Assembly: GCF_900106775.1 (NCBI RefSeq)
Contig: NZ_FNNQ01000015.1
Span: 5,042 to 69,041, forward strand
Length of the DNA stretch: 64,000 bases
Origin: Marininema mesophilum
Lineage (GTDB): Bacteria > Bacillota > Bacilli > Thermoactinomycetales > DSM-45169
Direction of reading: 5' to 3'
Position numbers and translations under genes: made by a program. The notes below the pieces were generated by a model. It saw nothing but the letters and a program-made list of their open reading frames with translations. It ran no database searches and was not told the DNA's origin. This document shows, piece by piece, positions 10,811 to 19,669 of the stretch. Positions within the stretch are counted from its first letter, which is position 1. Each line of letters opens with the position of its first letter.

Positions 10811-13800
10811 TCAGTCCTCAAAAATGCTGTCGAGCTCTTCACTGGATAGGGCCGTCGTTTCAAAATCACTAGGAGTAAACTCCGGTTGCTTTCTTTCACA
10901 ACAATGCTGAATAAGTTGCTTCAGGTGTTGAAGGTAGGACTCCACGAACCGTATGACCGTCTCCTGCTTAAACTCCCTTTTGCTATAGGTGAAGACGAAG
11001 TGGAGCCTCTGGTTCACCGAATATGCCACAATATCGAGCAAGCAGGTCATGGTGTTATGCCGACTGCTTTCTCTCCCCGACGATTCCTCCGCCAGGGCAA
11101 ACCCCTTGTGGATGAATGAGGCGCTAAAATCGCCCAAGTAATTAAAACGGACATTCCTTCGTAAATCCTTCGGCAATGAACCAGCGATGGTTTTTAATAC
11201 CCCATAACTTAAGCCATTGTGGGGAACTTGCCGCAGTTGTTCTTTTAGTCCTTTGATCTGGGACGAAGTCTCCTCCCCTTCGATGGCCAATCGGATGGGA
11301 TAAAAGCTGGTAAACCATCCTACTGTCCGCGAAAGATCTAGGTCTACGCCAATCTCCTCCCTACCGTGCCCTTCTAATTCAATGATCACCTCATTGGACT
11401 GTTGCTGATCCTTCATCGCCAAAGCTAAGGCCATAATCATCAGCTCATCCGCTTTTGTTCGGTAAGCATCTGGCGCCGTAAGAAGTAATTGCTCCGTTTC
11501 GGCAACCGTCAATGAACGGGTAAACTCCTCACAATCAGCTACGAGCTTCTCCCCATAGTCAGCATCCCCCCAAGCTACTGGCTCCCAGGAGTCTACCATT
11601 TCCCAATATGCTTTATGGAGGAAGGCCCCGTCTTGACTAAACTCATCTAATGCAGTGGCCCAACTTTGCACAGAATCCGTCTTCCCAGGTAGAACAACCT
11701 GCTCATCGCTGCTCATCTGTTCCACCAAACGAAAGAAATCTTCCAAAATAATGCGCCAGGATACGCCGTCTACAGCAAGATGATGCGCTGTTAACAGCAG
11801 TCGATCTCCCTGATCCCCTAGATGAAAGAGAGCAGCTTTAAAGAGGATGTCCTCTTCGATATTAAAACTAGCTTTTATCTTCTCCCCAATCTGGGCTAAC
11901 TGCTTTCGTTGATCGACTATAGAAAATCCAGAAAGATCGATGCTTTCCAAGGCAATCTTCTGTGTTAGATGAGAGGCGTTGTAATAGAGTTCCTCTGTCT
12001 GTGGGTAAACATTGAAGCGGAAGGCATCATGATGGCGAACGACTAGATTGATAGCGGTCTCAAGCATATCCCGATCAACCTCACCCATCACTTTTAGTAA
12101 CATCGACTGTGTATAGTGATTTCCTTCGCGCAAATGTTGGGAAAAGAACCACGCAGGTGCAGGAAGGGTTGCAATCGGTCCTGCACAGGGTTGCCCCTTA
12201 GCAGAATCCCTATCTTCTCTTGATTCCAAATATAATGCCATCTCGCTGATAATCGGATGGGATAAGATATCCTTCACCTTGATTTTGTGTCCAGTGAGGC
12301 TTGCCTTCGACTGAATCTGAATCGCTTTGATCGAATCCCCACCTAAGTGATAAAAATTATCCGTAATTCTTACATCCGCAAGGTTTAAAACTTCTTGGAT
12401 GATCGCTAGTAATAGCTCTTCCTGATCATTTGTCTGTGAATCTCTCGATGCGGTAATTTCTTGGACAGACTGCATCGCCTCTGGCTTTGGCTTTGGCAAT
12501 TGATCCCGATCAACCTTACCGTTGATCGTCAGCGGGATGGACTGAAGCGCAATAAAGAAAGTAGGAATCATATATTCTGGGAGCAATCCTTGTAAATAGC
12601 CCTGTAAGAGAGAGGGAGCTATCTTATATTTCTCCGTGTAGTAGGCGCATAGAAAGGGGGTATCCCCTTTGGATGTTTGTATGACTACTACCGCATCTTT
12701 CATACAGGGATGAGTGAGCAGCGCTTGTTCGATCTCCCCAGGTTCAATGCGATATCCCCGAATTTTCACCTGAGCATCGGCTCTCCCTACATACTCTACG
12801 TAGTTACAATCAACAAAACGAGCCAAATCCCCTGTCTTATACATCCGCAAACCACTAGCGAAGGGGTCAGGGATAAACCGTTCTTCAGTTAGCTCTTTTT
12901 GATTCAGATATCCCTTAGCTACTCCATCCCCAGAAATATAAAGTTCACCGACTTCACCAGTGGGTACCGGCTGCCGCTCATCATCCAGCACATAGATCTT
13001 TGTATTGGTAGCAGGGATTCCTATGGGAACAGATACACCCTGATCCTTTTTCCGATCATAAAGATGAATCATACAAGCCACCGTTGCTTCCGTTGGCCCA
13101 TATTCATTAAAGATCCTTGACTCATCACCAAACCGATCATGAATTGCCTGGGCGAGGGCAACGGTTAACTCTTCTCCACCCACTATCCATGTCTTGATGG
13201 AAGAAGCCACCTTCTCCCCCTCTTTTAAAAGGGAGAGATGGGAAGGAGTAAGTTTGATTATCGTCGCCTTGTTTTCTCGCAGAATTTTATATAAAACATA
13301 CTCCTCTTCATCCGGTGGATAGACGATGATCTCATTTCCACTAATCAAGGGAGGGAAGATGGAAGTAACAGTGAGATCAAAGGATAGGGAAGAGTAGAGG
13401 GGGAAAACCTCCGTGTTACTCGATCCGATATACTGCTCCACTGCCCAGGTACTATAATTAACCAACCCTCCATGCTCCACCATCGTCCCCTTCGGCTTAC
13501 CAGTAGAACCCGATGTGTAGATAATGTAGGCAAGATCAGTAGGAAGACTAGGCACATCTAGATTGGAGGCTTCACCGCTGTATAGCTCTGGATCATCGAG
13601 GTCGATCACTTTATCTACCCGCATCGGGGTGGATGCGGTACCTTTGTTAATCAGCATCATTCCAAGGCCGGAATCGTGAAGCATATGTTCCTTTCGATCC
13701 CATGGATAATCGGGGTCAATAGGAAGATAAGCCCCGCCTGCCTTTAGCACAGCTAAACATCCAATAATCGTTTCCAAGGAATGTGTCGTCGATATGCCAA

Positions 13801-15343
13801 CGATCATTCCTTTTTCCAGGTGGTTTTGCTGGAGTACCCTCGCCAACTGATTAGCACGGGCATTTACCTGCTGATAGGTTAGTTGATGATCTCCCAAGCG
13901 GATAGCCACTTTATTGGGGGTTTTTACTACTTGTTCTTCAAATAACTGAACGACACTCTTCTCCCGTGGATAAGCGCGCTCGGTTGCATTAAAATCAACG
14001 ATCAGCTTTCTTTTTTCCGCTTCAGATAACAATGTGAGTTCGCTAATTTTCTGTGCAGGATTTTCTAGCATTTGCTCTGTTAGATGAATCAGTGCTCGGA
14101 ACATCTGCTTGATCTGCTCCACAGAATAATCCTCAACCTTATAATCGATATCTAGTTGAAAGTCACCCGAGTTGGACCATTCACGGATAATCAGTTGCAG
14201 AGAATAGAGCTGCTTTCCATTGTAAAATTCCGTATTTTCAATCGTTGCTCCTGTAAATTCCTTGGTCAGTTCTGTGTTGTAAAAATTGATACACGTGTTC
14301 AGCAGATGATCGTGACCCTTTTTGCTTAGTTCAAGGTCCTTAATTAGTAGATCAAAGGGATACTTTTGATGATAATAGCAACGTTTCAATTCACTACCGA
14401 TCAACTCAACTAAATGGGCAACTGAGACCTCTGGACTTAGCTCAAAACGAAAAGGCATGGTGCTAGTAAACATCCCCACCATACTTTTTTCTTTTTTGCC
14501 AGAGCGGTTGAGCAATGGCATTCCAATCACTAAATCCTCTTGCCGTGTTCTTTTATGAAGATAAATAAGATAGAGAAGGGCGAAAAAAGTAAAGGGGGTC
14601 GTTTGATAGTGCGAGGCCCATTCTTTGATGCGAGTGGACTGCTCTGTTGGAAGGACAAAGGTTTTTCGCTTTCCCTCACCACATATAAAACGAGCATGTT
14701 GGCTTCGTTCTGGAAGACTCGCAAATTTCTCGTTCCAAAAGTGTTTATTTTTTAAGAATCGCTCAGAGGATAAGTATTTTTGCTCCTGTTCGATATAAGA
14801 GGTATACGACTCTTGGATTTCATCCGTCAGGATCTCACCCGCAAGTCGTTTCCGATAGGAAGTGCAGATTTGTTGCGTCAGGATATTCATCGACCATCCA
14901 TCGGAGATGAGATGATGCGTCTTGATCAAATACCCGCCTTCGTTCTCCCCTAGTTTAAACATCACCAACTCATATAAAGGGTAGTCATACAACGGAAACG
15001 GCTTGGCAGCTTCTAGGGAAACCCACCGAGTTAGCTCTTCCTCTGGCCTAGGGCTCCCACTAAAATCATAAAAGCGAAGGGGCGACCGTTGATATTCTGC
15101 TACGTATTGCTGAACGAATCCATCGGATTCTGTCAGGCGAAGCCTCATTCCATTATGTTGCTGGATAAACCATTGGATGGCCTCTTCCAAACAATCAAAT
15201 TGAATCGCTTCTTTCATCCGTACCGTCCCGCCAATATTATGGAGGGGTTGATCGGGGTACGTTTTTTCTAAATACCAGATCCTTTTTTGCGGATGAGTAA
15301 GGGGATAATATTGCACCCCACTCTGTAGGCTAACGTTTTCCAT
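10811..15343 (-). CDS. NRPS C-A-T-E module, predicted N-acyl-D-asparagine starter
   Basis: This is a single complete module of about 1,510 residues: condensation 12-440 (HHLISDG near 147), adenylation 455-960 (YTSGSTGKPKG near 612), thiolation (LGGDSIKA, Ser near 1002) and epimerization 1055-1490 (HHLAVDG near 1190, then EGHGRE). My reading of the pocket residues is DLTKIGEVAK, 8 of 10 identical to the asparagine code DLTKLGEVGK. The architecture and length match ClbN-type initiation enzymes, whose condensation domain attaches a fatty acyl group to Asn before epimerization. No upstream thiolation domain is fused, which fits a starter role. The ATG at 15343 follows AAGGTGAT; a GTG three bases upstream is the alternative. 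The gene lies 15 bp upstream of the peptidase/exporter gene, so the pair is probably co-transcribed. The starter role and acyl donor are inference; the domain assignments are secure. Confidence 0.93.
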   Translation of the reverse strand: MENVSLQSGVQYYPLTHPQKRIWYLEKTYPDQPLHNIGGTVRMKEAIQFDCLEEAIQWFIQQHNGMRLRLTESDGFVQQYVAEYQRSPLRFYDFSGSPRPEEELTRWVSLEAAKPFPLYDYPLYELVMFKLGENEGGYLIKTHHLISDGWSMNILTQQICTSYRKRLAGEILTDEIQESYTSYIEQEQKYLSSERFLKNKHFWNEKFASLPERSQHARFICGEGKRKTFVLPTEQSTRIKEWASHYQTTPFTFFALLYLIYLHKRTRQEDLVIGMPLLNRSGKKEKSMVGMFTSTMPFRFELSPEVSVAHLVELIGSELKRCYYHQKYPFDLLIKDLELSKKGHDHLLNTCINFYNTELTKEFTGATIENTEFYNGKQLYSLQLIIREWSNSGDFQLDIDYKVEDYSVEQIKQMFRALIHLTEQMLENPAQKISELTLLSEAEKRKLIVDFNATERAYPREKSVVQLFEEQVVKTPNKVAIRLGDHQLTYQQVNARANQLARVLQQNHLEKGMIVGISTTHSLETIIGCLAVLKAGGAYLPIDPDYPWDRKEHMLHDSGLGMMLINKGTASTPMRVDKVIDLDDPELYSGEASNLDVPSLPTDLAYIIYTSGSTGKPKGTMVEHGGLVNYSTWAVEQYIGSSNTEVFPLYSSLSFDLTVTSIFPPLISGNEIIVYPPDEEEYVLYKILRENKATIIKLTPSHLSLLKEGEKVASSIKTWIVGGEELTVALAQAIHDRFGDESRIFNEYGPTEATVACMIHLYDRKKDQGVSVPIGIPATNTKIYVLDDERQPVPTGEVGELYISGDGVAKGYLNQKELTEERFIPDPFASGLRMYKTGDLARFVDCNYVEYVGRADAQVKIRGYRIEPGEIEQALLTHPCMKDAVVVIQTSKGDTPFLCAYYTEKYKIAPSLLQGYLQGLLPEYMIPTFFIALQSIPLTINGKVDRDQLPKPKPEAMQSVQEITASRDSQTNDQEELLLAIIQEVLNLADVRITDNFYHLGGDSIKAIQIQSKASLTGHKIKVKDILSHPIISEMALYLESREDRDSAKGQPCAGPIATLPAPAWFFSQHLREGNHYTQSMLLKVMGEVDRDMLETAINLVVRHHDAFRFNVYPQTEELYYNASHLTQKIALESIDLSGFSIVDQRKQLAQIGEKIKASFNIEEDILFKAALFHLGDQGDRLLLTAHHLAVDGVSWRIILEDFFRLVEQMSSDEQVVLPGKTDSVQSWATALDEFSQDGAFLHKAYWEMVDSWEPVAWGDADYGEKLVADCEEFTRSLTVAETEQLLLTAPDAYRTKADELMIMALALAMKDQQQSNEVIIELEGHGREEIGVDLDLSRTVGWFTSFYPIRLAIEGEETSSQIKGLKEQLRQVPHNGLSYGVLKTIAGSLPKDLRRNVRFNYLGDFSASFIHKGFALAEESSGRESSRHNTMTCLLDIVAYSVNQRLHFVFTYSKREFKQETVIRFVESYLQHLKQLIQHCCERKQPEFTPSDFETTALSSEELDSIFED

Positions 15344-15400
15344 CACGTATCACCTTTTCTCTCCATTTTATTGATGTCCCTGTACGCACCTTCTTTGCAA

Positions 15401-18400
15401 TCACCGATGAACCCTCTCCATCTCAAATAGATTGACATCCCGGCAGTGTTGGATCATTTTTTGGGCAGCGGGTTCATCGATGGGGTTCCACTGAAAGCTC
15501 ATCTTCTCTAACAACAGCATCGTTATTTCCGAACGAATATGAAATAGCGTATGGTTTTTTAGTTCTTCAACAGCAGGAATTTCATCCCCGATACTGTGTA
15601 CTTGAATGTTGTAGATGTCTGACTCATAACGCTGGATTCTCTTTTCATCGAAGACATAATCTATGAATTCATCGATGGCCACCTTTTTCATCTCTAGCAT
15701 TAAACTAGGATAGGTGAGCAGTTCAGATAAACTAATAAACTCTGGGTTACAAATATGATGGGTCTCATTGAGGATCTCTTCTTTATCAAATAGAGAGATT
15801 ATCGCTTGGCTTACATCATCGATACAAGAAAAGTCCAAGTCTCTTTCCATCTCAGGAATCCAACCGATTTTTACATAGGATTGGATGATCGAGTAGATCG
15901 CGTTTTGTTTTATGTTTTTTTGAAACTTCCCGGATGTAGAGTCAAAAGCGATATTCCCCACCCGGAAAATATTCACCTTCAACCCTTTTCCCCGTGCCTC
16001 CATCAGCATTTTTTCCGCGTCTAGCTTAGTTTTTGGATAGGGATTATCGATAACTTGTCCCAGATCATGATCAAACTCTGTGTACATGAGATCGTGCTCC
16101 CCATCGATCTGACCAGAAGCCACTGCTAGGGTAGAAATATGATTAAAATCCTTGCTTCTACCCACGCTAGCAAAATCGATCAAGTGCTGTGTGGCCAGGG
16201 AATTGGCTACATAGGATTCTTCATATTTCCCATAGTGACTAACATTGGCCGCAGCATGCATCACACATTGGATGGTTTCACTCAACCGCTGATATACCGA
16301 GGTGTCCAAACCTAAATCAGCCTTTGTTAAGTCACCACAGTATACAAAAATGCGTTCCTTCTCTTTCTCCAGCAGTCGTGAGCCAAAAGTCTCTGCTAAC
16401 TTTTCTTTGACTCTCTCTTCTGCTTTTCCTTGCTCATCGCTGCGCACAATCAGATGAAGGCAGCTTTCTGTATGATGTAGTAAATCTCGTAGCAAATAGG
16501 AGCCAAGATACCCCGTACTTCCTGTCAATAAAATATCGGAGTACGTTACCCGATGAGTGAGATCTTTTTCCTGATAGACTTGTTTCTTCTTGTTATACAG
16601 CCGGGCGACCTCACCAAAATTGAGCTGTGCCTCCCTTTCCCTGCCAATTCGTTCACGTAAAGCATGGAGGTAGGTTTTTAGCTTATTTTTATTCACCCGT
16701 TGCCCATCACTCCGCACCTGGATCTGTTCGGCAAGATCTAGCGGACGAGGATATTCAAATAAGTCATTGATCGAAAGGTGAAACTCCTTCTGTAAACGTG
16801 CCACGACATTGACTGCGGTTAAGGAGCTACCCCCCAGATCAAAAAAATCATCTTCCCGTTTAATGTGTTGTACCCCTGTGACCTCCCGATACGCGGCCAT
16901 GATTTTTTGTTCTGTAGCTGTTAAAGGAGGCCCTTCTATCTCCTCTTCAAAACCGCTATTGAGGGCAGTGCTCTCCTTCTGCGGCAAAGGAATGGTACTC
17001 TCTAATCTACGGTCACTGACCCCATCCCTCTGTGGTTGGATGCGAAAAAGCTGTCGGTCAAAGGGATAGGTAGGCAAAGGGATACGGAAACGTCTCTCCC
17101 CTGAGAAAAACTGCATCCAGTCTACCTTCACTCCAGAAGCATGAAGCTTTGCGATATTTTGTAGCAAAAAGCGATAATCAGAGCCCTTTTCTTTGCTGGT
17201 AGGTACGGTGGTAGCCACGAGATGAGTGGAGGGCTTAGGTAGATGTTGTCTAACCAACGTACTTAACCCACGACCAGGCCCTACTTCCAGCAAAATCTGA
17301 TTCGTATCCTTCAATAGTTCCTTGACACCTTGAGAGAATTGTACGGTTTGACGTAGGTGTGTCACCCAATATTCTGGATCTGTTGCATCTGCGGAAGTGA
17401 TCCATGTCCCCGTTACGTTTGAGATATAAGGAATCTTGGGTTCATGAAAGTCCATGGTCTTCGCTTTTTCCCTAAAAGCGTGAAGAATCGGCTCCATCAT
17501 GGCAGAGTGAAAAGCATGGGAAGTGATCAATTTTTTATATTGGATTTCCTCTTGGGCAAAGGAGTCGAGTAGCTCCTCCATCTCCTTATCTGGACCTGCA
17601 ACCACACAGAGTGAAGGTGCATTCTCTACAGCGAGGGAGAGGTTTCCCTTCAAGCGAGGAAGTATGTTATCCTTTGGCGCCATCACGCTAACCATGCTAC
17701 CAGGGGCTACTCCCTGCATCAGTTCTGCCCGGGTGGATATAAACCGGAGTGCATTTTCTAACGAGAGGACACCCGATAAACAAGCAGCAACATATTCACC
17801 GACACTGTGTCCAATGAAACGATCGGGGCGAATCCCCCATGACATCAGGGTTTTTGCCAAGGCATATTCAAAGATAAAAACAGCGGGCTGAGTATTCATC
17901 GTCTGATGAATGTGATCCTGCTCGCTTACCTCTGTCCTTGTTGGAAAAAGGATCTCTTTAAAGTCATCACCGCGGACTCTTTGTAAAATAGCACAACAGC
18001 GATCCACTTCCTCGCGAAAAACCTTTTCTTCTCTGTATAGATCCCGCCCCATATTTGGGTATTGAGACCCCTGCCCCGGAAAAAGAAAGGTAATCGGTTG
18101 GCTGGACTTACCTGCTACAGTAATGGGAGATGACTTGGTTAACTGATTTGCGGATAATTGTTCTTTTGCTTCTTTGCTATCCGAGACCACCCAGGTTCGG
18201 TTGTACCTGCACTTCTTTCTACCAATCAATAATGTATAGGCGATATCTGCTATGTTTACATCGGGATGTTGTTCCAAATAAGTAAGTAGCCGCTTTCCCT
18301 GTTCATCCAGGGATTTTTTTGATTGGGCAGAGAGTGCCAACACATGATCGCTTCTTCCTGGATCGGATTCTCCTCGATCAGGGGCTTCCTCCAAAATAGC

Positions 18401-19669
18401 ATGGGCGTTCGTCCCCCCTATACCAAAGGAACTTACCCCAGCTCGTAATGGAGAGGATGACGGCCTCCATTCCTGCAATTGTGTATTCACATAAAAAGGA
18501 CTATTGGCAAAGTCGATTTTCTCATTGGGTTGTTCAAAGTTAATACTTGAGGGGATTAATCGATGCTTCAAGGAAAGAGCCGTTTTTATAAACCCGGCAA
18601 TCCCTGCCGCATTATCTAGATGGCCAATGTTTGCTTTCACAGATCCAAGCGCACAGTAGTTGCGCTTATTTGTATGAAAGGCTACTTTAAGACCCTCAAC
18701 CTCAATTGGATCGCCTAATACCGTGCCTGTACCATGGGTTTCTACGTAGGAGATGCTTTCCGGCTCTACCTCTGCCATCTGATGAGCCGCTCTAATCGCT
18801 TCCGCTTGACCATCCACACTAGGGGCAGTGAAGCTGATTTTATCCGCTCCATCATTATTGATCGCTGTTCCCTTTACTACCGCATAGATGTTATCCCCAG
18901 CGGCTATCGCATCCTCTAGTCGCTTGAGGACAACCACCCCTGCTCCATTTCCATTGACGGTCCCCTTTGCGCCAGCATCAAAAGGACGGCAGTGACCATC
19001 TGGGGACATAATCATCCCCTCTTGATAAAAATAGCCTCGCTTTTCTGGGAGGGTGATTGAAACCCCACCCGCTAAAGCCATATCACAATCCCCACTCAAT
19101 AGCGCCTGAGCCGCCAAATGTACTGCGACTAACGACGAAGAACAAGCCGTTTGTACGGTATAACTGGGGCCCTTTAAATTTAATTGATGAGAAAGGCGTG
19201 TACTGAAAAACTGGGAACTATTGAGCAACAACGCTTCTCTCATAAAATCACCAGCATGTTGGAAAACCGTGTTCATCCAATAAAGATTCGTTCCGCTACC
19301 GATGTAGACCCCAACTAGCTCCTCCATCTCATCGGTAGCATAACCACTATGCTCCAGCGCCTCCCATGCACACTCATGGAGCACTTTCACCTGGGGGTCC
19401 ATCACTTCTGCTTCACGGGGGGAATAACCAAATAAGTGATGATCAAACCACTCGGTTCCGGCAATTGCCCCGCCCGCCTTCACGTACTCCGGATGCCGGA
19501 TCGTCTCCCAGTCGATACCCGCATCTCGCAGTTCCTCATCAGAAAAGTGAGTGACCGACTCAACTCCATTTTTGAGATTTTCCCAGAAAGCATCGATATG
19601 ACTACCACCAGGAAATCGACAAGCCATACCGACAATAGCGATCTCCAAACCATTACTTGTACTAGTCAT
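15401..19669 (-). CDS. Type I polyketide synthase KS-AT-ACP with terminal thioester reductase
   Basis: The product has 1,422 residues. The ketosynthase (8-430) has the active-site Cys in TACSSSL near 175 and the two His residues in ETHGTGT near 312 and in NIGHLD near 348. The acyltransferase (about 535-840) has GHSVGEY near 620 and HAFH near 719, the pattern of malonyl-CoA-specific domains. An acyl carrier protein follows (DLGGSSL, Ser near 947). The C-terminal part (about 1020-1400) is a thioester reductase: NAD(P)H-binding GSTGYLG near 1050, then an STLAVAS strand and a Y-P-K-T-K (YxxxK) site. No ketoreductase, dehydratase or enoylreductase is seen, so the extension would leave a beta-keto group unless it is modified in trans. 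Thioester reductases release chains as aldehydes or alcohols, so this is probably a terminal module. The ATG overlaps the stop of the upstream NRPS (ATGA), implying translational coupling. Confidence 0.95.
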   Translation of the reverse strand: MTSTSNGLEIAIVGMACRFPGGSHIDAFWENLKNGVESVTHFSDEELRDAGIDWETIRHPEYVKAGGAIAGTEWFDHHLFGYSPREAEVMDPQVKVLHECAWEALEHSGYATDEMEELVGVYIGSGTNLYWMNTVFQHAGDFMREALLLNSSQFFSTRLSHQLNLKGPSYTVQTACSSSLVAVHLAAQALLSGDCDMALAGGVSITLPEKRGYFYQEGMIMSPDGHCRPFDAGAKGTVNGNGAGVVVLKRLEDAIAAGDNIYAVVKGTAINNDGADKISFTAPSVDGQAEAIRAAHQMAEVEPESISYVETHGTGTVLGDPIEVEGLKVAFHTNKRNYCALGSVKANIGHLDNAAGIAGFIKTALSLKHRLIPSSINFEQPNEKIDFANSPFYVNTQLQEWRPSSSPLRAGVSSFGIGGTNAHAILEEAPDRGESDPGRSDHVLALSAQSKKSLDEQGKRLLTYLEQHPDVNIADIAYTLLIGRKKCRYNRTWVVSDSKEAKEQLSANQLTKSSPITVAGKSSQPITFLFPGQGSQYPNMGRDLYREEKVFREEVDRCCAILQRVRGDDFKEILFPTRTEVSEQDHIHQTMNTQPAVFIFEYALAKTLMSWGIRPDRFIGHSVGEYVAACLSGVLSLENALRFISTRAELMQGVAPGSMVSVMAPKDNILPRLKGNLSLAVENAPSLCVVAGPDKEMEELLDSFAQEEIQYKKLITSHAFHSAMMEPILHAFREKAKTMDFHEPKIPYISNVTGTWITSADATDPEYWVTHLRQTVQFSQGVKELLKDTNQILLEVGPGRGLSTLVRQHLPKPSTHLVATTVPTSKEKGSDYRFLLQNIAKLHASGVKVDWMQFFSGERRFRIPLPTYPFDRQLFRIQPQRDGVSDRRLESTIPLPQKESTALNSGFEEEIEGPPLTATEQKIMAAYREVTGVQHIKREDDFFDLGGSSLTAVNVVARLQKEFHLSINDLFEYPRPLDLAEQIQVRSDGQRVNKNKLKTYLHALRERIGREREAQLNFGEVARLYNKKKQVYQEKDLTHRVTYSDILLTGSTGYLGSYLLRDLLHHTESCLHLIVRSDEQGKAEERVKEKLAETFGSRLLEKEKERIFVYCGDLTKADLGLDTSVYQRLSETIQCVMHAAANVSHYGKYEESYVANSLATQHLIDFASVGRSKDFNHISTLAVASGQIDGEHDLMYTEFDHDLGQVIDNPYPKTKLDAEKMLMEARGKGLKVNIFRVGNIAFDSTSGKFQKNIKQNAIYSIIQSYVKIGWIPEMERDLDFSCIDDVSQAIISLFDKEEILNETHHICNPEFISLSELLTYPSLMLEMKKVAIDEFIDYVFDEKRIQRYESDIYNIQVHSIGDEIPAVEELKNHTLFHIRSEITMLLLEKMSFQWNPIDEPAAQKMIQHCRDVNLFEMERVHR

